From the NCBI RefSeq assembly GCF_002414005.1, contig NZ_DHYG01000001.1:1-58891 (forward strand): DNA of 58,891 bases, read 5' to 3'. Position numbers and translations under genes: made by a program. The notes beneath the pieces are model-generated. The model worked only from the letters and a program-made list of their open reading frames with translations. It did not search any database and was not told the origin of the DNA. This document shows, in pieces, positions 46,377 through 54,545 of this stretch. Numbering within the stretch: position 1 is the stretch's first letter; each line of letters starts with the position of its first letter. The stretch is from Psychrobacter sp. UBA5136 (lineage in GTDB: Bacteria > Pseudomonadota > Gammaproteobacteria > Pseudomonadales > Moraxellaceae).

Positions 46377-48263
46377 TTATGAGGCCTCCGTTATTGCCTC
46401 ATTATTTATCATAAAAGTATTTAAACAAGTAATTTGACTGCTAGGCTGCTTTGATAATGGTTCAATCACACTGGTCCGAGGTGTGCTCGTTAAGTTAGGA
46501 TAGTCTTTTCGGTAATGGCCACCGCGGCTCTCATGACGCTGATAAGCAGATTGAATAACCAACGTCGCTAATTGTAATTGTCTTGCTAATTGAAAGTAGG
46601 GAAGCTCATTTAAGCTAGTAGGCATACTCTCATTAATTGTAGAAGAATACTTAGATTTAGCAAAACCAATGCTCTGTTGCCATTGCTGAATTCGTATGAG
46701 GGCTTTTTCTAGCTGCTCAGCACTACGGGTGATACCCATGTTATTGGTCATCAGTGTTTTTAGCTGTGCCGTTACTTCGTTAATATCAGTACCTTTAGTA
46801 ACAATATTTAGAGCGCTTTTCGTCGTGCTGTGTTGATAAGCGTCAAACAAAGGCAGAGTAGTGCTAGGTAAGGTAATCGTTTGAGTGTTTTTAAGCGTTG
46901 GTGCTGACCAAATATCAGCAGCTAACGATTTTAAATTATTAGTATTTGCCGTTTTATCTGTTTTATCTAAAGCTGCTAAATAGCGCGGTAAGTCAGAAGC
47001 GATATTGCGCCCAACCACCACGCACTCTAAAAGTGAATTACTCGCTAAGCGATTGGCACCATGCAGACCTGTATAAGCGACTTCACCCGCCGCATAAAGT
47101 CCTACCACATCGGTTACGCCATTGGCATCTGTCACCACACCGCCGCAGCTATAATGAGCGGTCGGCGCAACGGGAATAGGTTGTTTTGTGATATCAATGC
47201 CAAGCTCGAATAGGGTTTGACAAATCTGCGGAAAATGCTCGCGCAAAAACTCCGCTGGCAAATGACTGACGTCAAGATTGACATAACCAAGCCCATTTTG
47301 ATTAATCTGCTCAGCGATGGCACGGGCAACAATATCTCGCGGCGCCAGTTCTGCACGTTTATCAACATCAAGCATGAAACGCTTGCCAGTTTGTGGACAA
47401 TATAAACGTCCGCCTTCGCCGCGTAGTGCTTCAGATATCAAAAAGCTACTATCGCCAAATGCCAAACCAGTTGGATGAAATTGGATAAACTCTAGATTTG
47501 CCAAACGGCAACCCGCTTGCCATGCCATCATCACACCATCGCCAACACAAACGTTCGGCGCGCTGGTACGCTTAAACAGTTGCCCCAAGCCACCACTTGC
47601 TAGGACGACAGCGCGACTATGAAAGGTGAGTTTACGTTGATTGAGGTGATCAAAAACAAGCGCACCTTGGCATTGATTATCATTGTTTTTTAAAAGGCTC
47701 AACGCTTCATGAAACGGTAGCACATTAATGTTGCTTGCTGCTTTTACCTTTATTGTTAAAGCCTCCATCACGTGGCGACCAGTTGCATCATCAGCGTGGG
47801 CAACCCGCCGACAGCCATGACCGCCTTCTTTGGTTAAATGCAAATTACTGGTCTGTAATGCCGCTAAAGGATTTGCATTATCATGCTGCTGTCTCTCCTG
47901 CTTAGGAATCAGGGTAAAGGGTACACCTTGCTCGCACAGCCATTGCACCGCTTGCTGTCCGGCACTTAAAATACGGGTGGTATTGTCAGCTTCGCATAAG
48001 CCTGCGCCAGCAATGAGTGTATCAGCGATATGGTCAGCGACACGGTCATTCTTATCTAGACTGGCTGCAATTCCACCTTGAGCATAATGGCTTGAGCAAA
48101 CATCCAGTGCCGCTTTGCTGAGTACCGTAATGTTTAGCGATTTCGGCAAGGCAAGAGCAGTACTTAAACCGGCAAGGCCAGCACCAATGATAAGGACGTC
48201 TGTCTGGACAGTATCCTCAGCATTATTTGAAGTTACCTTATCCGCTGAGCATGCCTCGTTCAT
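46377..48263 (-). CDS. nadB: L-aspartate oxidase
   Basis: Oxidises L-aspartate to iminoaspartate, the first step of NAD synthesis. FAD motif IGAGLAGLSTALAL, then SSHYAQGGIAAS and the flavin-covering GGHGCRRVAHADDATG and RGEGGRLYCPQTGKRF segments. The frame is open further upstream to 48356, into nadA, but ATG at 48263 lies 1 nt after the nadA stop (TAA-T-ATG) with GGAG about 10 nt before it, which fixes the start and shows coupling. 628 residues against 540 in E. coli, with low-complexity Asn/Thr insertions in the C-terminal part. Confidence 0.94.
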   Translation of the reverse strand: MNEACSADKVTSNNAEDTVQTDVLIIGAGLAGLSTALALPKSLNITVLSKAALDVCSSHYAQGGIAASLDKNDRVADHIADTLIAGAGLCEADNTTRILSAGQQAVQWLCEQGVPFTLIPKQERQQHDNANPLAALQTSNLHLTKEGGHGCRRVAHADDATGRHVMEALTIKVKAASNINVLPFHEALSLLKNNDNQCQGALVFDHLNQRKLTFHSRAVVLASGGLGQLFKRTSAPNVCVGDGVMMAWQAGCRLANLEFIQFHPTGLAFGDSSFLISEALRGEGGRLYCPQTGKRFMLDVDKRAELAPRDIVARAIAEQINQNGLGYVNLDVSHLPAEFLREHFPQICQTLFELGIDITKQPIPVAPTAHYSCGGVVTDANGVTDVVGLYAAGEVAYTGLHGANRLASNSLLECVVVGRNIASDLPRYLAALDKTDKTANTNNLKSLAADIWSAPTLKNTQTITLPSTTLPLFDAYQHSTTKSALNIVTKGTDINEVTAQLKTLMTNNMGITRSAEQLEKALIRIQQWQQSIGFAKSKYSSTINESMPTSLNELPYFQLARQLQLATLVIQSAYQRHESRGGHYRKDYPNLTSTPRTSVIEPLSKQPSSQITCLNTFMINNEAITEAS

Positions 48264-48264
48264 A

Positions 48265-49404
48265 TTACGCCGCTCCAACATTAGCAAATAATTCGCGGTC
48301 TTTGACAATGTCACCGCTCGCGGCCACCCGTTGCTTTTGCGCTTCAGCAAAATCAAGCATGCGTTGTAAAGGTTTTCTAGCTGCTGCTGCCAGCTCAGGC
48401 GTCATGAGTACTTCACCGCTACGATTAGTCAAGCACTGTTCAATCCCTTTTAGACCATTCATTGCCATCCATGGACAAAATGCACAACTCTTACAACTGG
48501 CGCTTTCACCAGCCGTTGGCGCAGCTAAAAAGCGCTTGTTTGGCGAGCGCTTTTGCATCTCGTGTAGGATGCCCAAATCGGTAGCGACGATAAAGGTATC
48601 GGCATCCATCTCATACGTTGATTGCAATAGCTTACTGGTCGAGCCGACCACATCGGCCAGCGCTACGACGCTATCAGGCGACTCAGGATGTACCAATACT
48701 TTGGCGTTTGGGTGCTCCTCTTTTAATTGCATCAGCTCAGTAGCTTTAAATTCATTATGGACCAAGCAAGACCCTTGCCAAAGCAACATATCGGCGCCAG
48801 TCTCTTGCGCGATGTATTTACCCAAGTGACGGTCAGGACCCCAAATAATTTTTTCACCATTCGCATGCAAATGTCGGACGATATCGATACCAACCGAAGA
48901 AGTTACGACCCAATCAGCACGGGCTTTCACAGCAGCGCTGGTATTGGCATAAACCACTACCGTACGCTCAGGATTGGCATCACAAAATGCGGAAAACTCA
49001 TCAGCAGGGCAACCCAAATCGAGCGAGCACTCGGCTTCCAAGTCTGGCATCAGTACTGTTTTCTCCATACTGAGTATTTTCGCCGACTCGCCCATAAAGC
49101 GGACGCCAGCGACGACCAAGGTTTGCGCACTGTGCGCTTGTCCAAAGCGCGCCATCTCTAGCGAATCGCCAACGCAGCCGCCGGTTGCCAAGGCCAAATC
49201 TTGGATAAAAGGGTCGACATAGTAATGGGCAACCAATACTGCATTATGTTCTTTTAGCAATTGCTTAATATTTTCTTCAACGGCAAGTCGTTTCTCACGT
49301 GGCAAATCCGCAGGTATTTTCGCTTTGGCGTATTCGATATTCATCTGAGTGGCAATGCGATTATCAGTGCTCATGATGGGCGCGTCGTATGGATAAGTTT
49401 TCAT
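48265..49404 (-). CDS. nadA: Quinolinate synthase A
   Basis: [4Fe-4S] enzyme that condenses iminoaspartate with dihydroxyacetone phosphate to quinolinate. The three cluster-Cys regions are ECSLDLGCP, WQGSCLVHNEF and SCKSCAFCPWM. AAAGG lies about 10 nt upstream of the ATG at 49404 (379 residues); the frame is open to a TTG at 49434 but without a site. First gene of the nadA-nadB operon. A 21-bp palindrome lies 88 bp upstream of the start. Confidence 0.95.
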   Translation of the reverse strand: MKTYPYDAPIMSTDNRIATQMNIEYAKAKIPADLPREKRLAVEENIKQLLKEHNAVLVAHYYVDPFIQDLALATGGCVGDSLEMARFGQAHSAQTLVVAGVRFMGESAKILSMEKTVLMPDLEAECSLDLGCPADEFSAFCDANPERTVVVYANTSAAVKARADWVVTSSVGIDIVRHLHANGEKIIWGPDRHLGKYIAQETGADMLLWQGSCLVHNEFKATELMQLKEEHPNAKVLVHPESPDSVVALADVVGSTSKLLQSTYEMDADTFIVATDLGILHEMQKRSPNKRFLAAPTAGESASCKSCAFCPWMAMNGLKGIEQCLTNRSGEVLMTPELAAAARKPLQRMLDFAEAQKQRVAASGDIVKDRELFANVGAA

Positions 49405-49491
49405 AAGTGCAAACCTTTGCTGCGATAACGGCAAACCAATAGCCGCTAAAAGTGAGTCAGTTAAATATGGTTAAATAACAATTTTTAATAA

Positions 49492-49512
49492 TTATGCTCA
49501 TTTTGAGCATAA
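49492..49512. promoter_or_regulatory. Perfect 21-bp palindrome upstream of nadA, likely NAD-regulator operator
   Basis: TTATGCTCA-TTT-TGAGCATAA, 9-bp arms with 3-nt spacer. It recurs with two changes at 50877-50897, in front of nadC. On the nadA strand it lies between a possible -35 (TTGTAT) and a -10 (CATAAT) 16 bp apart, though these boxes are weak. The divergent Nudix/winged-helix regulator gene begins 211 bp away. Confidence 0.7.
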
Positions 49513-49678
49513 ATACAAGTATTTTTTATAATCTGCTTGTAAAATGATACATAATTCGTCAAAACTTACTTTGCAGACTATCTTTTTTATGGCCTTTAAT
49601 AATGTCTATTTACAACGGCAGGCTATGATAGTTTTCGATTCACGCTATACTAAGCGTGGTCAGAAACACTTCATTTTA

Positions 49679-49699
49679 AAACTCTCATTTTACGTTTAA
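49679..49699. promoter_or_regulatory. Weak third copy of the NAD operator before the regulator gene
   Basis: AAACTCTCATTTTACGTTTAA matches the nadC copy at 15 of 21 positions, including the CTCATTTT core. It ends 23 bp before the regulator start codon, where it could give autoregulation. It is AT-rich, so a chance match is possible. Confidence 0.25.
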
Positions 49700-49722
49700 A
49701 CATAAAGGAAACCTTTAAAGCC

Positions 49723-50757
49723 ATGACGTTGTCTTATTCGCATTCGCATCAACAAGGTAGCGGCACCACAGAAGTGGTCGCCGTGCTGGTAGCGATTACT
49801 GAGCACACCGCGCGCGTTTTAACGGTTGATCAAGGCAAGCTCTTGCCCAACGGGCCATTGATGCCATTACATCGCTCCTTGCAAGCGGGCGTACGCCAAT
49901 GGGTCGAGGAGCAAACGCAGCAGCCACTTGGTTATTTAGAGCAGCTTTATACCTTTGTCGATACCAATAGACGCAATGTCGATGGCCATGCGCTTGTCTA
50001 TGTGAGCTACCTAGGCTTGGTGCAAGAAGCGCAAATGCAGGAGCTGCCAAGCCAAGCATTATGGCGTGATTGGTACGATTATTTTCCGTGGGAAAATCAC
50101 TTAGATGGTATGCCAAGTATGATTATGAATCATATTGTGCCGGCGTTATTAAGCTGGGCAGATAGCGCAGCAGAATTGGTCGTGCAGCAGCGCCGCCGTC
50201 AGCGTATTGGTTTATGCTGGGGAATCAGTGAGGAAACTTTACAAGTTGATAGTTTCAAAGATATGGACAAGGCATTAAATGCTGATAAAGCTTATGAAAA
50301 TAGAGAATGGGTGGCCGAGCATGTCTTGCTGCGTTATGAGATGCTTTATGAAGCAGGGTTAATCCCTGAAGCGCCGACTTATCCGCCAAGTTACCAAGTG
50401 AAGTTGCCTACAAATTGGTCGCAGTTAATCGGCGTACCGATGTATTACGACCATCGCCGCGTGATTGCCACTGCGATCTCAAGGCTGCGGGCAAAAATCG
50501 AATATCGACCGCTTATCTTTGGTTTGATGCCGGACGTGTTTACCTTATCGCAGCTGCAACAAAGCGTTGAAGCGTTATCAGGCGTACCTTTACATAAGCA
50601 AAACTTCCGTCGTTTGCTAGATTCACAAAAACTCGTCATGGAGACAGGGCAGAGTAGTAGCGCTCAGCGCGGTCGCCCTGCCAAGCTTTATCGCTTCCGC
50701 CATGATATTGAGCTACAAAGCCTACTCATGGATAGTAAATTGCCTAAACGAAAATAG
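49723..50757 (+). CDS. Nudix-like winged-helix regulator of NAD synthesis (NrtR/NadQ type)
   Basis: 344 residues. N-terminal Nudix-like domain (about 15-110) with a degenerate Nudix box: G44, R58, E62 and E63 fit the GX5EX7REUXEEXGU pattern but E50 is His, E59 is Gln and G65 is Thr, so it likely senses rather than hydrolyses. A linker of about 100 residues follows (DWYDYFPWENHLDGMPS etc.). The C-terminal winged helix (266-344) has FTLSQLQQSVEALSG, NFRRLL and GRPAKLYRF, typical of NrtR and of the COG4111 protein NadQ. Placed between nadAB and nadC. I give no symbol because the sequence does not separate NrtR from NadQ. Confidence 0.85.
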   Translation: MTLSYSHSHQQGSGTTEVVAVLVAITEHTARVLTVDQGKLLPNGPLMPLHRSLQAGVRQWVEEQTQQPLGYLEQLYTFVDTNRRNVDGHALVYVSYLGLVQEAQMQELPSQALWRDWYDYFPWENHLDGMPSMIMNHIVPALLSWADSAAELVVQQRRRQRIGLCWGISEETLQVDSFKDMDKALNADKAYENREWVAEHVLLRYEMLYEAGLIPEAPTYPPSYQVKLPTNWSQLIGVPMYYDHRRVIATAISRLRAKIEYRPLIFGLMPDVFTLSQLQQSVEALSGVPLHKQNFRRLLDSQKLVMETGQSSSAQRGRPAKLYRFRHDIELQSLLMDSKLPKRK

Positions 50758-50848
50758 CATCAACTGCATAAGCCTTCCTATACTGACGCTAAATACTCAT
50801 ATTAAAGCTAAATCAGATTGGTTGATTTTATTAATTTGCACCCTTTTC

Positions 50849-50897
50849 TTGCGAGGCTTTGTACTTTGCGCTATATTTATGCTCATTTTGAGTTTAA
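50849..50897 (+). promoter_or_regulatory. nadC promoter with overlapping operator
   Basis: -35 TTGCGA (50849-50854), 17-bp spacer, -10 TATATT (50872-50877). The operator TTATGCTCA-TTT-TGAGTTTAA (50877-50897) overlaps the end of the -10 and the expected start site, so a bound protein would block transcription. It differs from the nadA palindrome at two of 21 positions. Confidence 0.65.
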
Positions 50898-50959
50898 TTA
50901 AAGATGTTTTATTAAGTGTATCGAACGCATATAAATATCAGGCAAAATAAGGGTCAAAT

Positions 50960-51820
50960 ATGACAGTTAAACAAGAGCCAGCATTGGCTGAAGTATTGCT
51001 TAAACCTTTGGTGGAAGCGGCGTTAACGGAAGATTTGGGCAGGCGCGGTGATGTGACTTCACAAGCGACTATCCCAGCAGATATGCAAGCGCAACTACAG
51101 ATTAAGGCGCGGCAAGCGGGCGTAATATGTGGGATGGATTTAGCGCGTTTGTCTTTTGCTTTGATTGACGAGCAAATCGAGTTTATTGCCAAGGTCAATG
51201 ACGGTGCAACGGTCGAAGCGGGTACGGTACTGGCGACAGTCCGAGGTAACGCGCGAAATTTACTAACCGCAGAGCGTACCGCGCTTAACTTTATGACCCA
51301 TCTCAGTGGGATTGCGACAGACACCAAAAAAATTGTCGATAGTGTGGCAGAATACCCAGCGCAAATCACCTGTACGCGTAAAACCATTCCTGGTTTGCGT
51401 ATTGTGCAAAAATACGCAGTACGCTGCGGCGGCGGGCGCAATCATCGTCTAGGATTAGATGATGCAATTTTAATCAAAGACAATCATATTGCTATCGCTG
51501 GTGACATCAAAACTGCCATTCAGCAAGCGCAAGACTTTGCCGGGCATCTCATTCCGATAGAAGTCGAAGTCGATACCTTGGATCAGTTAGAGCAAGCGCT
51601 AGATGCTGGCGTGACTTTGGTACTGTTAGATAATATGGCACCTGAGATATTGTCGCAGGCGGTCGCCATGTGTAAAGGTCGCGCCAAAACTGAAGCTTCA
51701 GGTGGTATCACCCCTGAAACCGTGCAAGCTGTTGCAAAAACGGGCGTTGATTTCATTGCCATGGGTTATTTAACGCACAGTACCACAGCATTAGATATTG
51801 GTCTCGATTTTAATGCTTAA
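50960..51820 (+). CDS. nadC: Nicotinate-nucleotide pyrophosphorylase (carboxylating)
   Basis: Converts quinolinate and PRPP to nicotinate mononucleotide and CO2. Family motifs EDLGRRGDVTS (residues 24-34), TRKTIPGLR, KYAVRCGGGRNHR, IKDNHI and LLDNM are intact. 286 residues. AAGGG lies about 9 nt before the ATG. With nadA and nadB this completes the aspartate route to NaMN in one locus. Confidence 0.96.
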   Translation: MTVKQEPALAEVLLKPLVEAALTEDLGRRGDVTSQATIPADMQAQLQIKARQAGVICGMDLARLSFALIDEQIEFIAKVNDGATVEAGTVLATVRGNARNLLTAERTALNFMTHLSGIATDTKKIVDSVAEYPAQITCTRKTIPGLRIVQKYAVRCGGGRNHRLGLDDAILIKDNHIAIAGDIKTAIQQAQDFAGHLIPIEVEVDTLDQLEQALDAGVTLVLLDNMAPEILSQAVAMCKGRAKTEASGGITPETVQAVAKTGVDFIAMGYLTHSTTALDIGLDFNA

Positions 51821-51983
51821 GATTAACGGTTGGTCTACATCGATGCTAAAGCTTTTGATTAATTTTATGGCATAGGTATCGGTTAAATAGGTGATTAAAA
51901 GGGCAGATTTGTACGGATATGCTATTGAATTGGTAAGGACGGCAAATTAAGCGAAGTTAATGATTTAATAGACTTATCTGCCT

Positions 51984-52062
51984 ATGCTACAATGCCGCTG
52001 CTACCGATTATAAGGTCGTCTTTGCCTGTGCCTGTGCCTGTACTTGTGCATAGCGACCTTAT
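51984..52062 (+). promoter_or_regulatory. marC promoter and leader hairpin
   Basis: Extended -10 TGC-TACAAT at about 51984-51992 with only a weak -35. About 20 bp further a 9-bp inverted repeat, ATAAGGTCG (52010-52018) and CGACCTTAT (52054-52062), encloses three near-perfect GCCTGT units. CTTTTG follows the stem, so it could act as an attenuator-like hairpin 38 bp before the GTG start. Confidence 0.4.
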
Positions 52063-52100
52063 CTTTTGCCTGATTTGACCAATAGATAAGCGAGCGCTCA

Positions 52101-52742
52101 GTGGATACTGAAATTATCAAGATAATCTTAGCCTTTATGGTACTGATTAATCCTTTTGGCGCCTTGACGTTGTTTCTGGATTCAACTCACGGCTACTCGC
52201 TAAATAACCGCCGTAAAGTGGCGCGCGTCGCTTGTCTAACGATTTTTATTACCATCAGCTTTTTTACCTTAGCAGGTGAAACGCTCCTAAAAGCGTTGGG
52301 TATCTCGATTGGTTCGTTCCAGCTGGCAGGTGGTATTTTGGTATTTTTAATCGCCTTAAATATGATGAACGGTGAAGGCAACCCGGTTAAGCCTGATCAA
52401 GAAAACTTCGATGTTGACCATCTGCACGGCGCGCCGCCGACGATGGCAGCTGCCGTAGTTCCTATTGCGATTCCCATGATGATTGGACCCGGCGGTATCT
52501 CGACGGTGATTATCTATTCATCACAGGTCACTGGTATTTTGCAAGTTTCGGCCATTTTGATTGCTGGTTTATTTATCAGCTTATTTTGTTATTTGGCGCT
52601 AATGGCAGCAGGCCGTATCAGTCGGTTATTGGGCGATACAGGGCTCAATATCATGAGTCGTATCATGGGTATGTTGCTTGCAGCAGTTTCTATTGAGATT
52701 ATCGTTAATGGACTACGTACCTTATTTCCTGATTTAGTGTAA
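52101..52742 (+). CDS. MarC-family inner-membrane protein
   Basis: 213-residue membrane protein with six predicted helices and the family segments FMVLINPFGAL at the start and PIAIPMMIGPGGISTVI in the middle. It starts with GTG at 52101. MarC proteins were once linked to multiple antibiotic resistance but that role was not confirmed, and no substrate is known. Monocistronic: its own promoter candidate upstream and a terminator 93 bp downstream of the stop. Confidence 0.9.
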   Translation: MDTEIIKIILAFMVLINPFGALTLFLDSTHGYSLNNRRKVARVACLTIFITISFFTLAGETLLKALGISIGSFQLAGGILVFLIALNMMNGEGNPVKPDQENFDVDHLHGAPPTMAAAVVPIAIPMMIGPGGISTVIIYSSQVTGILQVSAILIAGLFISLFCYLALMAAGRISRLLGDTGLNIMSRIMGMLLAAVSIEIIVNGLRTLFPDLV

Positions 52743-53077
52743 TTATCACCTTGCTTGTTTGCCACTTACTTCTCTAATGGCCCTTACCTGTCTTTTTTAC
52801 GCTCTTCTCTTTTAAAATACATCCGTATCTTTTTAGACCGTGTAAAAAAACATGGTCTTTTTATTATTAGGCTAAAGTCTAAAACTTCCTAAAGTAGTCA
52901 AACCTGCCTATTTGATAAAAAATACTAATACTTATTCCAAAAGGTTGTTTAGTAACACCTTTCCATATCTTGCTAATCATTATGCGAATTCCAATTAATC
53001 ACCAAAAATCTGCATTAAAAACGTCATCCATACAAATATGTTATGATAGGGGTACAACAATATTATAGGAGTCAGTT
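52743..53077. other. Intergenic region between marC and the monooxygenase gene
   Basis: 335 bp. It holds the marC terminator (52835-52862) and the AT-rich promoter region of the monooxygenase gene, with TATGAT at 53042-53047 as a possible -10. No gene is seen. Confidence 0.5.
52835..52868 (+). terminator. Terminator of marC
   Basis: AGACCGTG (52835-52842) pairs with CATGGTCT (52851-52858) with one G-T pair, followed by TTTTATTATT. Confidence 0.75.
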
Positions 53078-54460
53078 TTGAGTAAGAAAAGAATTGCAAT
53101 TTTAGGTGCAGGTCCAAGTGGTTTAGCACAGTTACGTGCCTTTGAAGCGGCTCGTTTAGCCGGGATAAAAGACTTACCTGAAATCGTATGTTATGAAAAG
53201 CAAAACGCTATCGGCGGTATGTGGAATTACAGTTGGCGTACGGGTTTAGATAGAAACGGCGAACCCGTTCACGGCAGTATGTACCGCTATTTATGGTCAA
53301 ATGGTCCCAAAGAATGCTTAGAGTTTGCCGATTATTCGTTTGATGAGCATTTTGGTGAAGCCATCCCATCGTATCCGCCGCGCGAAGTCCTAAAAGACTA
53401 CATCATGGGGCGTATCGATAAACAAGATATCCAAAAATATATTCGATTTGAATGCCCTGTGCGCTGGGTGTCGTTTGATGATGACACGCAAAAATTCACC
53501 GTGACGGTGATGAACCATAAAACCGATGAGCAAGAAGTCGAAGAGTTTGATTATGTGGTGGTAGCGACTGGTCATTTCTCTACGCCAAATATGCCGTATT
53601 TTGAAGGTTTAGAGGCTTTCCCAGGTCGTATCCTGCACGCGCATGATTTCCGCGATGCGCTAGAATTTAAAGATGAAGATATCTTATTAGTAGGTAGTAG
53701 CTATTCTGCCGAAGATATTGGTACCCAGTGCTACAAATATGGCACCAAATCTGTGACCATCAGCTATCGTAGTCAACCGCTTGGTTATGAGTGGCCAGAA
53801 GGTATTAAAGAAGTGCCATTAGTGACGCATTTTGAAGACGATGTCGCGCACTTTGCCGATGGTACGAGCCAAAAGTTTGACGCTATTATCATGTGCACCG
53901 GTTATTTATTTCATTTCCCGTTTATGCCAGATGAGCTACGTTTGCAGACGCACAACTGCTTGTATCCAGCCAACTTGTACAAAGGTATCTTTTGGCAGCC
54001 AAATCCAAAGCTGATTTATTTGGGCATGCAAGACCAGTATTTCACCTTTAATATGTTTGATGCGCAAGCGTGGTATGCACGTGATGTGATAATGGGTGAT
54101 ATCGAATTGCCTGATTTGGCAGCGCGTGAAGCAGACGAGCAAAAATGGCTCGCAACGTATGCCAAATGTGTGACGGTCAGTGATTCAATTGACTTTCAAG
54201 CCGCTTATATTCGCGATTTGACCAATGCCACCGATTATCCAGAATTTGCTGTTGAAAAGCAGGGTGAGATTTTAAAAGAATGGCAAAAGGACAAAGCCGA
54301 GAACATCATGACCTTTCGAGAAAAGGCTTATAGTTCTACTTTAACGGGCACAATGGCACCTAAATTGCCGGAGCCATGGTTAGACATTCTCGATGATTCG
54401 CTTGAGCACTTTTTAAACTTAACCTTTGTTAAACCTAAAAAGCGCAAAAAAGTTTCTTGA
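53078..54460 (+). CDS. tmm: Trimethylamine monooxygenase (flavin-containing monooxygenase)
   Basis: Class B flavin monooxygenase that oxidises trimethylamine to its N-oxide with NADPH and O2. FAD motif GAGPSG at 10-15, GGMWNYSWRTGLD, the FMO fingerprint FPGRILHAHDFRD (about 182-194) and the NADPH motif VGSSYSAED (about 205-213). I recall extended stretches shared with bacterial Tmm: SMYRYLWSNGPKECLEFADY, SYPPREVL and FNMFDAQAWYARDVIMG. Start is TTG at 53078 with AGGAG 8 nt before it. 460 residues, normal. Single gene between terminators. Dimethyl sulfide and other small amines are further possible substrates. No TMAO demethylase gene is adjacent. Confidence 0.88.
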   Translation: MSKKRIAILGAGPSGLAQLRAFEAARLAGIKDLPEIVCYEKQNAIGGMWNYSWRTGLDRNGEPVHGSMYRYLWSNGPKECLEFADYSFDEHFGEAIPSYPPREVLKDYIMGRIDKQDIQKYIRFECPVRWVSFDDDTQKFTVTVMNHKTDEQEVEEFDYVVVATGHFSTPNMPYFEGLEAFPGRILHAHDFRDALEFKDEDILLVGSSYSAEDIGTQCYKYGTKSVTISYRSQPLGYEWPEGIKEVPLVTHFEDDVAHFADGTSQKFDAIIMCTGYLFHFPFMPDELRLQTHNCLYPANLYKGIFWQPNPKLIYLGMQDQYFTFNMFDAQAWYARDVIMGDIELPDLAAREADEQKWLATYAKCVTVSDSIDFQAAYIRDLTNATDYPEFAVEKQGEILKEWQKDKAENIMTFREKAYSSTLTGTMAPKLPEPWLDILDDSLEHFLNLTFVKPKKRKKVS

Positions 54461-54478
54461 GTCTAACCTGATAAATAC

Positions 54479-54518
54479 AAAACCAAATACGTTTCATAGC
54501 GTATTTGGTTTTTTCATT
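54479..54518. terminator. Strong bidirectional terminator after tmm
   Basis: AAAACCAAATACG (54479-54491) and CGTATTTGGTTTT (54500-54512) form a perfect 13-bp stem with an 8-nt loop, followed by TTCATTTTT. Also closes the convergent exporter gene. Confidence 0.85.
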
Positions 54519-54545
54519 TTTAGCGTTAATAAACTAAACAAGCTG

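Noticed and set aside
48264..48356. Upstream extension of nadB
   Set aside because: Would lie inside the end of nadA; the ATG right after the nadA stop has a ribosome binding site and matches the family N-terminus.
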